NCBI RefSeq assembly: GCF_031348265.1
Contig: NZ_CP133771.1
Span: 7,316,001-7,380,000 of the forward strand
Origin: Streptomyces collinus
GTDB lineage: Bacteria > Actinomycetota > Actinomycetes > Streptomycetales > Streptomycetaceae
Length of the DNA: 64,000 nucleotides
Direction: 5' to 3'
This document shows, one piece after another, positions 7,910 to 17,304 of the stretch. The position numbers were made by a program, and so were the translations under genes. The notes under the pieces were generated by a model. It saw nothing but the letters and a program-made list of their open reading frames with translations. It was not told the origin of the DNA and ran no database searches. Every line of letters begins with the position of its first letter. Within the stretch, counting starts at the first letter, position 1.

Positions 7910-9493
7910 TCAGTGACGGAAGCCGAGCAGGCCGTGCAGCGCCGAGCCGTTCGGGGAGGCCTTGACCGCCTTGGCGGTCGCCGCCGTGGGCTCGGGGTCG
8001 GGCAGCGCCTCGCACACCGCGTCCGCCTCGCCGAAGCCGCGCGGCACGGTGCCGTCCGTGAGATACGCCGCCAGGTGCTCGTCCAGGCAGGCGTTGCCGC
8101 TCAGCGTGATGCCGTGGTTGCCGCCGCCCTCCTCGACCACCAGGCTGGAACGGGCCAGCAGACGGTGCGCGGTGACAGCTCCCTCGTAGGGGGTGGCCGC
8201 GTCACCGGTCGCCTGGAACAGCAGGGCCGGCGGCAGCTTGCCGTTGGCCACGTTCACCGGGCGCAGCGAGTCCGTCGGCCAGAACGCGCACGGCGCGTTG
8301 TACCAGGCGTTGCTCCAGGTCATGAACGGCGCCTTGTCGTACACCGCCCAGTTGTCCTTGCGCCACTGCTCCCAGTCGCGCGGCCAGGCCGCGTCACGGC
8401 ACTGCACCGAGGTGTAGACGCTGTAGCCGTTGTCACCGGAGGCGTCGACCGCGCCGAAGCTCTCGTACGCCTCGACCAGCGGCTCGGAGTCCTTGTCGTT
8501 CACATGAGCCGCGAACGCCTCCGCCAGGCTCGGCCAGTAGCCGTTGTAGTAGCCGCCCGGGATGAAGGTGTCCTCCAGCTCGGAGGCGCCCACCGTGCCG
8601 CCCGCCGGCTTCCTCGCCAGGGCCGCGCGCATCGCGTACCACGTGGCCTCGATCCGCTCCGGATCGGTGCCCAGCCCGTACGTCGCGTCGTTCTCGGCCA
8701 CCCACGCCAGGAAGGCGCGGTGACGGTCGTTGAAGGCCACGTCCTGGTTGAGGTTGGCCTCGTACCAGACGCCGGTCGGGTCGACCACGGAGTCCAGGAC
8801 CAGGCGCCGGACCCGCTCCGGGAAGAACCTGGCGTAGACCGCGCCCAGGTAGGTGCCGTACGAGTAGCCGAAGTAGTTGATCTTCTTTGCGCCCAGGGCC
8901 TGCCGGATCGCGTCCATGTCGCGCACGGCGCTGGGGGTGTCGATGTACGGCAGGAGGTGCCCGTACTTCTTGCCGCACGCGGCGGCGAAGGCCCTGGCGC
9001 GGTCGAGGTTGGCCTTCTCGATCGCGGGCGTCGTGGGCAGGGAGTCCGGGCGGACGGGGTCGAAGTGGCCCGGCCCGCAGTCCAGGGCGGGCTGGCTCGA
9101 CCCCACCCCGCGCGGGTCGAAGCCGATGACGTCGTACTGGGCCGCGACCTTCGCGGGCAGCGACGACGCGACGAATCCGGCGAGCGTCAGCCCGCTGCCG
9201 CCGGGGCCGCCGGGGTTGACCAGCAGCGGGCCCTGGTAGGCCCGCGCGGTGTGCGGGACGCGCGACAGGGCGAGGGTGATCTTCTCCCCGTGCGGCCTGC
9301 GGTGGTCGAGGGGCACCTTCAGGGACGCGCACTGGAGCGTCGGGTATGTGTCGGTGGCGCAGCTCTTCCAGGTGAGCTCCGCGGTCTGGACGGTGTTCGC
9401 GGTGCCGGGTGCGCTCGCCTCGGCGGGAACGGCCGTGAAGGTTCCGGCCATGACGACGGCGGCGCCGCAGAGCGCGGCTGCGCGTTTTCTCAT
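7910..9493 (-). CDS. Secreted alpha/beta-hydrolase, tripeptidyl aminopeptidase (TAP) type
   Basis: Exported serine peptidase of 527 residues that would release tripeptides or single residues from peptide N-termini outside the cell. The N-terminus MRKRAAALCGAAVVMAGTFT ends in AEA and is a standard Sec signal peptide. The hydrolase core has the oxyanion segment LLVNPGGPGGSGLTLAG, GFDPRGVGSSQPALDC and the nucleophile elbow GYSYGTYLGA near residue 212. The C-terminal TAP domain ends in EEGGGNHGITLSGNACLDEH, which carries the catalytic His. The ATG has GGGAGG 6 nt upstream, and longer starts would bury the signal peptide. This family is widespread and multicopy in Streptomyces. Confidence 0.9.
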   Translation of the reverse strand: MRKRAAALCGAAVVMAGTFTAVPAEASAPGTANTVQTAELTWKSCATDTYPTLQCASLKVPLDHRRPHGEKITLALSRVPHTARAYQGPLLVNPGGPGGSGLTLAGFVASSLPAKVAAQYDVIGFDPRGVGSSQPALDCGPGHFDPVRPDSLPTTPAIEKANLDRARAFAAACGKKYGHLLPYIDTPSAVRDMDAIRQALGAKKINYFGYSYGTYLGAVYARFFPERVRRLVLDSVVDPTGVWYEANLNQDVAFNDRHRAFLAWVAENDATYGLGTDPERIEATWYAMRAALARKPAGGTVGASELEDTFIPGGYYNGYWPSLAEAFAAHVNDKDSEPLVEAYESFGAVDASGDNGYSVYTSVQCRDAAWPRDWEQWRKDNWAVYDKAPFMTWSNAWYNAPCAFWPTDSLRPVNVANGKLPPALLFQATGDAATPYEGAVTAHRLLARSSLVVEEGGGNHGITLSGNACLDEHLAAYLTDGTVPRGFGEADAVCEALPDPEPTAATAKAVKASPNGSALHGLLGFRH

Positions 9494-9654
9494 GGAGTCC
9501 TCCCAGGACGGCGGGATGAAGGACCGCGAGGGTCGCCGTCCTCGCGGCATCGTCCCGGAAGGTGGTCCCGGAAGAACTCATTCGGTAATACTCATGACCC
9601 GATTGGATCTTCGGATGCGCTCGAATGCTCGTAACGGGGCAGGTTCGAACCGTC

Positions 9655-10695
9655 TCAGAGCAGCGTGAGCTGGGTCGGCCCCGTGGCCGGCGGCTCGTCG
9701 GCCGGCTCGGCGGGCCGGATCCGCCGCGGCATCTCCGCGCGGGTGGGCCCGATGCCGTACTCCTCGGCCAGTTCGTGCACCTGACGGGTGATCCGCCGCT
9801 GGTACCACTTCGGGGCGTAGGAGCCCTCCGCGTACAACCGCTCGTAGCGGGCCACCAGGTACGGGTGGTGCTGCCCCAGCCAGGTCATGAACCACTCGCG
9901 GGCGCCGGGCCGCAGATGCAGCACCAGCGGTGTCACGGACGTGGCACCGGAGGCCGCGATCGCCCGCACCGTGGCGCGGAGTTGGGCGGGCGTGTCGCTC
10001 AGGAACGGGATCACCGGCGCCATCAGCACCCCGCAGCCGATGCCGTGCCCGGCCAGGGTGCGCACCACCTCGAGGCGCCGCTCGGGCGCGGGCGTGCCCG
10101 GCTCGACGGTGCGCCACAGCTCCTGGTCCGTGAAGCCGACCGACACGGAGATGCCGACGTCGGTCACGCGCGCCGCCTGCTCGATCAGCTCCAGGTCGCG
10201 CAGGATGAGCGTGCCCTTGGTGAGGATCGAGAAGGGGTTCGCGTGGTCGCGCAGCGCCGCGATGATGCCCGGCATCAGCCGGTAGCGGCCCTCGGCGCGC
10301 TGGTAGCAGTCGACGTTCGTGCCCATCGCGATGTGCTCGCCCTGCCAGCGGCGCGAGCCGAGCTGCCGGCGCAGCAGCTCCGGCGCATTGGTCTTCACCA
10401 CGATCTGGCTGTCGAAGCCGAGGCCCGTGTCGAGGTCCAGGTAGCTGTGCGTCTTGCGCGCGAAGCAGTACACGCACGCGTGCGAGCAGCCCCGATAGGG
10501 GTTGACCGTCCACTGGAACGACATCCGTGAGACCGCCGGCACCCGGTTGATGATCGAGCGGGCCCGGATCTCGTGGAAGGTGATCCCGCGGAACTCCGGA
10601 GTGTCGAACGTGCGGGTCGTGACCGCGTCCGCGCCGAACAGCGCGGCATCGGCCCGGCTGTGTTCGGAGTCCGATGTGAGGTTCTCCCAGCGCAT
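9655..10695 (-). CDS. Rv2578c-family radical SAM protein
   Basis: 346-residue radical S-adenosylmethionine protein with the cluster motif CSHACVYC (CxxxCxxC) near residue 71 inside NPYRGCSHACVYCFARKTH. The rest follows the SplB-like (spore photoproduct lyase-like) layout, with KTNAPELLRRQL, GTNVDCYQRAEGRYRL and ILTKGTLILRDLEL. Spore photoproduct lyase itself repairs UV lesions, but the reaction of this actinobacterial branch is unknown. ATG at 10695 has GAGGAGG just upstream. A GAAC-N4-GTTC box lies 32 nt before the start, suggesting SOS control. The C-terminus ends in a Pro/Glu-rich tail and shows no further domain. Confidence 0.88.
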   Translation of the reverse strand: MRWENLTSDSEHSRADAALFGADAVTTRTFDTPEFRGITFHEIRARSIINRVPAVSRMSFQWTVNPYRGCSHACVYCFARKTHSYLDLDTGLGFDSQIVVKTNAPELLRRQLGSRRWQGEHIAMGTNVDCYQRAEGRYRLMPGIIAALRDHANPFSILTKGTLILRDLELIEQAARVTDVGISVSVGFTDQELWRTVEPGTPAPERRLEVVRTLAGHGIGCGVLMAPVIPFLSDTPAQLRATVRAIAASGATSVTPLVLHLRPGAREWFMTWLGQHHPYLVARYERLYAEGSYAPKWYQRRITRQVHELAEEYGIGPTRAEMPRRIRPAEPADEPPATGPTQLTLL

Positions 10696-10727
10696 GACGC
10701 CTCCTCGGTAGCACTGACCACAGAATA

Positions 10728-10739
10728 GAACACATGTTC
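10728..10739. promoter_or_regulatory. LexA/SOS-box-like site GAACACATGTTC
   Basis: GAAC-ACAT-GTTC matches the core of the actinobacterial LexA box (GAAC-N4-GTTC). The outer TCG/CGA bases of the full consensus are absent (flanks are ATA and CCT). It lies 32 nt upstream of the radical SAM start. A second palindrome, CGAACGCGTTCG, lies at 10764-10775 but has a 2-nt centre. Confidence 0.5.
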
Positions 10740-10864
10740 CCTTGATCGTGCGAGGGTGTTTTCCGAACGCGTTCGACCGGTTCGGCCACCCCGATTTGGG
10801 GGGCCGGGCAGCGGGGTGGTTGGCTTGCCCCGACCCCCGAGCAACCAGGTCCTGGAGGAAAGCG

Positions 10865-11308
10865 ATGGCGCAGGTCGAAGCCACTACGGAGCGGATCGTC
10901 GCGGCGGACGCGGAGACGGTGTTCGACGCCCTCGCCGACTACAGCGGCACGCGCGCGAAGCTGCTGCCCGAACAGTTCAGCGAGTACGAGGTCCGGGAGG
11001 GCGGCGACGGCGAGGGCACCCTCGTCCACTGGAAGCTCCAGGCCACCAGCAAGCGCGTGCGCGACTGCCTCCTGGAGGTCAGCGAGCCCACCGACGGTGA
11101 GCTGGTCGAGAAGGACCGCAACTCCTCCATGGTCACCACCTGGCGGGTCACCCCGGCCGGCGAGGGCACGTCCCGGGTCGTGGTGACCACCACCTGGACC
11201 GGCGCCGGCGGCATCGGCGGCTTCTTCGAGAAGACCTTCGCTCCCAAGGGTCTCGGCCGCATCTACGACGCGATGCTCACCAAGCTCGCCGCCGAGGTGG
11301 AGAAGTAA
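10865..11308 (+). CDS. SRPBCC-family (START-like) protein
   Basis: 147-residue small-molecule or lipid-binding fold protein. The N-terminus ATTERIVAADAETVFDALAD is the classic opening strand and helix of the polyketide-cyclase/SRPBCC fold, and the C-terminal helix is APKGLGRIYDAMLTKLAAEV. No catalytic residues can be assigned. ATG at 10865 has GGAGG 7 nt upstream. It is divergent from the radical SAM gene, sharing a 169-nt promoter region with the SOS-like box. Function is unknown. Confidence 0.82.
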   Translation: MAQVEATTERIVAADAETVFDALADYSGTRAKLLPEQFSEYEVREGGDGEGTLVHWKLQATSKRVRDCLLEVSEPTDGELVEKDRNSSMVTTWRVTPAGEGTSRVVVTTTWTGAGGIGGFFEKTFAPKGLGRIYDAMLTKLAAEVEK

Positions 11309-11464
11309 CCCGCCCAAGACGCGGACATCTCAGGGGTGTTGCCGCCCCTCACCGGTTCGGGTGATCTCCGCGCCGCTCGCTGCCGTGCCGTAACTCGTCG
11401 CGCTTGCTCGTAGTTGTCGCCTTTACGCGGGAATTGTGCGGCAGCGCGACGAGGGGAGCGGTGA

Positions 11465-13846
11465 GTGGGCGGGATCACTCTGGCGCAGGACGAACCGGCG
11501 GTAGCGCCTCCCGACACCCCCGCACCCCCGCCGGGTCCGGACACCGGACCGAGCCCGCGCCGGGTGCGGCTGGTCTTCTTCGCTCTCCTGACGGCCCTTC
11601 TCCTGGCCGCCCTGGAGCAGATGATCGTCGCCACCGCCCTCCCGGAGATCGTCGGTGAACTGCACGGCCTGGACCGGATGTCCTGGGCGATCACGGCCTA
11701 CCTGCTCACCGCCACCGTCGGCTTGCCGATCTACGGCAAACTCGGCGATCTCCTCGGCCGCAAGGGCGTCTTCCAGTTCGCGATCGTCGTCTTCGTCGTC
11801 GGCTCCGCGCTCGCGGGCCGGGCGCAGACCATGGACCAGCTGATCGCCTTCCGCGCCCTGCAGGGCGTCGGCGCGGGCGGTCTCATGATCGGCGTCCAGA
11901 CGATCATCGCGGACCTCGTGCCGTCCCGGCAGCGCGGCCGCTATCTGGGCCTGACCGGCGCCGCCTTCGGCCTCGCCTCCGTGGCCGGGCCGCTGCTCGG
12001 CGGCTACTTCACCGACCACCTCTCCTGGCGCTGGTGCTTCTACGTCAACGTCCCCTTCGGCCTGGTCACCCTCGCCGTCGTCGCCGTCGCGCTGAAGCTC
12101 CCCAAGCCGGCCGCCAGGGCCCGGCTGGACGTCCTCGGCGCGCTGCTGCTGACCGCCGCCTCCACCTGCCTGGTCCTGCTGACCAGCTGGGGCGGCACCG
12201 AGTACGCCTGGGACTCGCGCACGATCCTCGGCCTCGCGGCCGGAGCGGCGGCGGCGACCGTCCTCTTCCTCGTCACCGAGCACTTCGCCGTCGAACCCCT
12301 CATCCCGCTGCGGCTGTTCAGAGACTCCGTCTTCAACGTCACCGGCCTGGTCGGCCTGGTGGTCGGTGTCGCACTGTTCGGCGCCGCCGGCTACCTGCCG
12401 ACGTACCTGCAGATGGTCGACGGGGCCACCGCCACCGAGTCGGGCCTGCTCATGCTGCCGATGATGGCCGGCATCGTCGGCGCCTCGGTCATCGTCGGCC
12501 GGCTCATCAGCCACACCGGCCGCTACAAGGCCTACCCGATCCTCGGCGGCGCCCTCTCCGTCGCCGGCATGTGGCTGCTGTCGCGCCTGGAGGCGGGCAC
12601 ACCCCGGCTGCACTACAGCATCTGGACGGCCGTCCTCGGCGCAGGCATCGGCATGGTGATGCCGGTGCTGATCCTCGCCGTGCAGAACTCTGTGCGCCCG
12701 GCCGACCTGGGCACCGCCACCAGCGCCAACAACTACTTCCGGCAGATCGGCGGCAGCGTCGGAGCCGCCGTCTTCGGAACGCTGTTCGCCGACCGGCTCA
12801 CCCACGCCCTCGCCGAGCGCCTGCCCGCCCGCGCGGGCACCGGGCTGCCGGACCCCGAGTCCCTCACCCCGCAGCTCGTGCACGCACTGCCCCCGGCCCT
12901 GCGCGACGGCTACATCCGGGCGTACGCCGACGCCATGCCGCGGATCTTCCTCTACCTGGTGCCGGTGCTCGTCCTCGGACTGGTCATCGCCCTCTTCCTC
13001 AAGGAGAAACCACTGGTGTCCCACAACGCCTCCGTCACCGACCCGGGCACGGCGCCGGGGACGATCCCGCGGGCCCGGGCGTACGCCGTCGGCGGGCCCG
13101 TGTGCGGCTCGGTGCAGCACCACGACGGGACCGTCGTGCCCCGCGCTGCGCTCACGCTCATCGACGCCACCGGGCAGCAGACCGGGCGGGGCGCCAGCGG
13201 CGAGGACGGGCGCTACGCGCTGGCCACCCCCGGCCCGGGCTCCTACGTGCTGATCGCCACGGCCGGCGGCCACCAGCCGCAGGCGGTCTCCGTGACCGTC
13301 GGCGAACGCCCCGTCGAACTCGACATCGTCCTCGGCGGCGCCGGAAACCTGATCGGCACCGTCGTCACCGCCGACGGCACGCCCGTACGGGACGCCACCG
13401 TCACGCTCACCAACGTGCACGGCGAGGTCGTGGCCACCACCCGCAGCGGCCGGGAGGGCGGTTACGTCATCACCGAGCTGGTCGCCGGCGAGTACACCCT
13501 CGCCGCCAGTGCGCCCGCCTTCCGCCCGGCCGCCCTCCCTGTCACCGTCCAGGCCGCCCGCGAGACCCGCCGGGACATCGAACTGGCCGGCGGCGCCGTG
13601 CTGCGCGGCACGGTCCGGGCGGGCGGCGGCCGGCCCGTCGAGGACGCCCGCGTGACGCTGCTCGACGTGGCGGGCAACGTCGTCGACACCCTCACCACCG
13701 GCGCCAACGGCACGTTCCGCTTCGTCGACCTGTCCTCCGGCGAGTACACCGTCATCGCCGCCGGCTACCCGCCCGTCGCCACCGTGCTCCAGGTCGCCGG
13801 AGGAGGCCGCACCGAGCGGGATCTCCAGCTGAGCCACGAGGACTGA
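11465..13846 (+). CDS. DHA2-type MFS exporter fused to carboxypeptidase-regulatory-like repeats
   Basis: Inner-membrane proton-driven drug exporter, 793 residues. Residues 30-505 look like a 14-helix EmrB/QacA-type transporter, with LAALEQMIVATALPEI in helix 1, the motif-A loop GKLGDLLGRKGVF and the end helix LYLVPVLVLGLVIALFLKEK. Residues about 545-790 hold three repeats of about 80 residues resembling the transthyretin-like CarboxypepD_reg fold, each with GxVxxxDGTPVxDATVTL-type and DGRYAL/GGYVIT/NGTFRF segments. The GTG at 11465 lies 7 nt after a GGGGAG site. With 14 helices the repeats should be cytoplasmic, which is unusual because this fold is normally extracellular. The exported compound is unknown. 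Confidence 0.87.
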   Translation: MGGITLAQDEPAVAPPDTPAPPPGPDTGPSPRRVRLVFFALLTALLLAALEQMIVATALPEIVGELHGLDRMSWAITAYLLTATVGLPIYGKLGDLLGRKGVFQFAIVVFVVGSALAGRAQTMDQLIAFRALQGVGAGGLMIGVQTIIADLVPSRQRGRYLGLTGAAFGLASVAGPLLGGYFTDHLSWRWCFYVNVPFGLVTLAVVAVALKLPKPAARARLDVLGALLLTAASTCLVLLTSWGGTEYAWDSRTILGLAAGAAAATVLFLVTEHFAVEPLIPLRLFRDSVFNVTGLVGLVVGVALFGAAGYLPTYLQMVDGATATESGLLMLPMMAGIVGASVIVGRLISHTGRYKAYPILGGALSVAGMWLLSRLEAGTPRLHYSIWTAVLGAGIGMVMPVLILAVQNSVRPADLGTATSANNYFRQIGGSVGAAVFGTLFADRLTHALAERLPARAGTGLPDPESLTPQLVHALPPALRDGYIRAYADAMPRIFLYLVPVLVLGLVIALFLKEKPLVSHNASVTDPGTAPGTIPRARAYAVGGPVCGSVQHHDGTVVPRAALTLIDATGQQTGRGASGEDGRYALATPGPGSYVLIATAGGHQPQAVSVTVGERPVELDIVLGGAGNLIGTVVTADGTPVRDATVTLTNVHGEVVATTRSGREGGYVITELVAGEYTLAASAPAFRPAALPVTVQAARETRRDIELAGGAVLRGTVRAGGGRPVEDARVTLLDVAGNVVDTLTTGANGTFRFVDLSSGEYTVIAAGYPPVATVLQVAGGGRTERDLQLSHED

Positions 13847-13871
13847 ACGGGCACCGGCCGGGGACCGGACC

Positions 13872-13901
13872 GCACCGGCGTACGGGGCCGTACGCCGGTG
13901 C
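13872..13901 (+). terminator. Hairpin terminator after MFS gene
   Basis: GCACCGGCGTACGG and CCGTACGCCGGTGC form a perfect 14-bp stem with a 2-nt centre, 25 nt after the MFS stop. No U-tract follows, as is common for Streptomyces terminators. Confidence 0.65.
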
Positions 13902-14009
13902 GCTCCTCGCGCGGGCAATTCCCGCATTGCCTCACATCGCCACCGGCGGGCGCCGTACGGTGGTGACGCCGGCACAGATCTTGCGTCCGTGGGAGAGAGG
14001 GCCTGGGCC

Positions 14010-16427
14010 ATGGACCGTGGCACCGACAGGGCTGAGCAGGGCACGGCGACCGAACCCGCCGAGCCCGGCCGCGTCCCTCTGGCCGTCGTCGTGGTCGACC
14101 GCGACGGCCTCGTGTCCCACTGGAGCCGCGGCGCACGACGCCTGTTCGGCACCCCCAAGGAAGAGGCGATCGGCCGCACCGCCCTCGACCTGCTCCCCGT
14201 CTCCGGCGCCCTGCCCGAAGAGCAGGACACCTCGTACGCCGCCTGCGACGGTCTCGGCCCCGACCTCGAATCCTCCCTCGACGGAGGGCTCTCCTACCCG
14301 GCGGCGGGCCGCGCCCGGCTCACCGCGCCCGGGGACGGCCGCGTCGACGTCCTGTGGTGGGCCTATCCGCTGGTGGGCCCCGGGCCCGAGCGGCTGCTCG
14401 TGCTGGCCGCCGACGCGGACGGGCTGCGGGCGGGTGACGGGACGTTCGAGCGGATCGCGCCCGGCTTCGCGCTGCACACCGACTTACCCGGGGCGGCGGA
14501 CCTCGCCCGCCGCCTCCCCGAGATCATGCCCAGCATGAGCGTCGGCGAGAGCGCCCGGATCGTCGGACAGATCCTCGAACTCGGCTACCCGATCCTGGAG
14601 TTCAGCCAGAACGACCGGGTCCCCGTCACCCCCGACTGGGGCGTGGCCCGGCGCGCCGAGCGCAAGGCGCGCCGCGAACGGGCCGCGCGGGCCCTGGCCG
14701 CCGGTGAACCCGTGCCGGAGGAGCTGCGGGACGAGGGCGAGGACCTCGAATACGCCGCCGTCCGCGAGCGCCTGGAATTCCTCAACGAGGTCAGCGGCCG
14801 CATCGGCACCTCACTCGACCTGTCCCGCACGATCGTCGAGGTCAGCAGGGCGGTCGTGCCCCGCTTCACCGACGTCGCCGGGACGTACCTGCGTGAACAG
14901 GTCGTCGCCGGCGAGGAGTTCGCGGACGGCGTGCCCGACACGACCACGATGTGGCACCGGGTCGCCGTCGAGCACACCGACGAACCGGGCCGCTGGGACG
15001 ACGTCGTCCCCGTCGGCGAGGCCATGCCGTTCCCGGCGCACACGCCGTTCTTCCAGTGCATGACCAGCGGCGAGCCCGTCCTCGTGCCGCGCATCAGCGA
15101 GGAGATGGGGCACGCCATCGCCGCGCAGTTCGAGAAGCGCGACATCCGGCCCCTCATCACCGGCCGCTCCATGCTGGTCGTGCCCCTCAAGGCGCGCAAC
15201 GTCGTCCTCGGGTTCATGATCCTGCTGCGCCACCCGGAGCGGCCCGTCTTCAACGACATGGACCGCGTCACCGGCGCCGAACTCGCCGCCCGCGCGGGCC
15301 TCGTGCTCGACAACGCGCGCATGTACACCTTCCAGGAGAACGTCGCCGAGACGCTCCAGGACAGCATGCTGCCGCACATCCCGCCCCGCATGACGGGCTG
15401 CGACATCGCCACCCGCTATCTGCCGGGCACGCAGCTCGGGAGGGTCGGCGGCGACTGGTTCGACGCCGTGAAACTCCACGGCGGGCGCACCGCGCTCGTC
15501 GTCGGCGACGTCATGGGCCACGGACTGAACTCGGCCGCCATGATGGGCCAGTTGCGCACCGCCGTGCAGACCATGGCCGGGCTCGACCTGCCGCCCGCCC
15601 AGCTGCTGCGCAACCTCGACGACCTCGCCCAGCGCCTCGGCGACACCTACCTGGCGACCTGCCTCTACGCCGTCTACGACCCGATCGCGAGCGAGCTGCA
15701 CCTCGCCAACGCCGGGCACATCCCGCCCGTCCTGGTCCGGGCCGAGGACGGCCGCAGCGAACTGCTGGACCTGCCCACGGGCGCACCCATCGGCGTCGGG
15801 GGAGTGCCCTTCGAGGCGGTACGCGTGCGCGTGGAACCCGGCGACCGGCTCGTGATGTGCACCGACGGGCTGGTCGAGGTCCGCGGCGAGGACATCGGGG
15901 TCGGCCTCGCGACCCTCTGCGAGTCGGCCGCGCACCCCGCCGCGTCCATGGACGACGCCTGCGACACCATCATCCGCGCCCTCAACACACGGGGTGGCCG
16001 CAAGGACGACGTGGCGCTGCTGATGGCCCGCCTGGGCGGCATCGAGCCGGACGACGTGGCCGAATGGCGCCTCGCCCTCGACCCGGCCGAAGTGAGCCGG
16101 GCCCGCGCGGCGGTCCGCGAGCAGCTGCACGACTGGGGCCTGGCCAAGCTCGCCGCGCCCGCCGAGCTGATGGCCGGCGAACTCGTCACCAACGCCGTAC
16201 GGCACTCCCACGCCCGGCCCGTCGAACTGCGCCTGGTCCGCGGCGACACCCTGCTGTGCGAGGTGGACGACGACGACCACGAGTTGCCGACGCTGCTCAG
16301 CGCGGGCCCTCTCGACGAGGCCGGGCGCGGTCTGCGCGTCGTCAGCACCCTGTCCCGCGAGTGGGGCACCAGCCGGACCAAGACCGGCAAGACGGTGTGG
16401 TTCGAGCTGACGCTGCCGCGCCGCTGA
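14010..16427 (+). CDS. PAS-GAF-SpoIIE (PP2C) phosphatase with C-terminal HATPase domain
   Basis: 805-residue cytosolic signalling protein. It would dephosphorylate an anti-anti-sigma factor through its SpoIIE/RsbU-type PP2C domain and may act as an anti-sigma kinase through its C-terminal histidine-kinase-like ATPase. Approximate order: PAS at 20-140, a linker rich in Arg/Glu, GAF at 255-440, SpoIIE at 450-680 (GGDWFDAV, VGDVMGHGLNSAAMM, CTDGLVEV, RKDDVALLMA), and HATPase at 685-805 (ELMAGELVTNAVRHS, AGRGLRVVSTL). ATG at 14010 is preferred because AGAGG lies 9 nt upstream; a GTG seven codons earlier has no site. Streptomyces encodes dozens of these multi-domain proteins, so the partner cannot be named. 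Confidence 0.93.
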   Translation: MDRGTDRAEQGTATEPAEPGRVPLAVVVVDRDGLVSHWSRGARRLFGTPKEEAIGRTALDLLPVSGALPEEQDTSYAACDGLGPDLESSLDGGLSYPAAGRARLTAPGDGRVDVLWWAYPLVGPGPERLLVLAADADGLRAGDGTFERIAPGFALHTDLPGAADLARRLPEIMPSMSVGESARIVGQILELGYPILEFSQNDRVPVTPDWGVARRAERKARRERAARALAAGEPVPEELRDEGEDLEYAAVRERLEFLNEVSGRIGTSLDLSRTIVEVSRAVVPRFTDVAGTYLREQVVAGEEFADGVPDTTTMWHRVAVEHTDEPGRWDDVVPVGEAMPFPAHTPFFQCMTSGEPVLVPRISEEMGHAIAAQFEKRDIRPLITGRSMLVVPLKARNVVLGFMILLRHPERPVFNDMDRVTGAELAARAGLVLDNARMYTFQENVAETLQDSMLPHIPPRMTGCDIATRYLPGTQLGRVGGDWFDAVKLHGGRTALVVGDVMGHGLNSAAMMGQLRTAVQTMAGLDLPPAQLLRNLDDLAQRLGDTYLATCLYAVYDPIASELHLANAGHIPPVLVRAEDGRSELLDLPTGAPIGVGGVPFEAVRVRVEPGDRLVMCTDGLVEVRGEDIGVGLATLCESAAHPAASMDDACDTIIRALNTRGGRKDDVALLMARLGGIEPDDVAEWRLALDPAEVSRARAAVREQLHDWGLAKLAAPAELMAGELVTNAVRHSHARPVELRLVRGDTLLCEVDDDDHELPTLLSAGPLDEAGRGLRVVSTLSREWGTSRTKTGKTVWFELTLPRR

Positions 16428-16550
16428 ACACCGCAGCGCCGAACGGGGCTCGAAGGTACCTGCCGCGTGCTTGTGGCCGGGGCCGGGGCGCGATACACCG
16501 TACTCGCCCGTCGCACGGCGGGATTCGTACGCACCCCTGGGGAGTGGGCC

Positions 16551-17276
16551 ATGAGCGTGACGAGTCGGTACCGGGAGGCCTGGGAGGGTTTCTGGCGTGA
16601 GGCGTCCGCCGAACCCGGGGCGGTGTTCTGGGACGCGGAACCCGTCCTGACCGTCGGCCCGCATCTGGCCCTCTTCGAGCCGTACCTGACCGATCCCGCA
16701 CTGCCGCTGGTGGACCTCGGCTGCGGCAACGGCACCCAGACCCGCTACCTCGCCGACCGCTTCCCGAGGGTCCTGGGTGTCGACCTGTCCGCCGCGGCCC
16801 TCGACCACGCCCGGCGCTCCGACCCGGCGGGACAGGCCGCCTACCGGCAGCTGGACGCCGCCGGGAAGGACGAGGCCCAGGCCCTGCACGCGGAGCTCGG
16901 CGACACCAACGTCTATATGCGGGGCGTCCTGCACCAGTGCGAGCCGGACGACCGGCAGCCCCTGGTCGACGGCATCGCCACGCTGGTCGGCGACCGTGGC
17001 CGCGCCTGCCTGGTGGAGCTCTCGGGCGCCGCCAAGCAAGTGCTGGGGGGCCTGGCGAGCGGCCCGGACGGTCCGCCGCCCAAGCTCGCGCCCGTGTTCC
17101 GGCATGGTCTCGCGCCCGGCGAGGTCTCGGACGAGGCCGTGCCCGAGTACCTGCGCTCGGCCGGCCTCACCGTCCTGGCGAGCGGCCGACTGCCCCTGAA
17201 GACCACGGAGTACCGGCCCGACGGCACCCGCATCGAGCTGCCCTCCACGTGGCTGGTGGCGGGGCGCAGGGCCTGA
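16551..17276 (+). CDS. Class I SAM-dependent methyltransferase
   Basis: 241-residue methyltransferase of unknown acceptor. Motif I is clear as LVDLGCGNGTQTRYLADRFP near residues 46-65, followed by the acidic strand end VLGVDLSAAALDHARRSD. The N-terminus SRYREAWEGFWREAS and the C-terminal strand pair TEYRPDGTRIELPSTWLVAG suggest a small-molecule type. ATG at 16551 sits 7 nt after GGGGAG. It stands alone after the SpoIIE gene. Confidence 0.82.
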   Translation: MSVTSRYREAWEGFWREASAEPGAVFWDAEPVLTVGPHLALFEPYLTDPALPLVDLGCGNGTQTRYLADRFPRVLGVDLSAAALDHARRSDPAGQAAYRQLDAAGKDEAQALHAELGDTNVYMRGVLHQCEPDDRQPLVDGIATLVGDRGRACLVELSGAAKQVLGGLASGPDGPPPKLAPVFRHGLAPGEVSDEAVPEYLRSAGLTVLASGRLPLKTTEYRPDGTRIELPSTWLVAGRRA

Positions 17277-17304
17277 GGCCGGCGGCCGGCGGGCAGCTGG
17301 CAGC

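Noticed and set aside
11423..14230. 935-codon minus-strand frame across the MFS gene
   Set aside because: Low-complexity Gly/Asp/Val product antisense to the transporter, no ribosome site.
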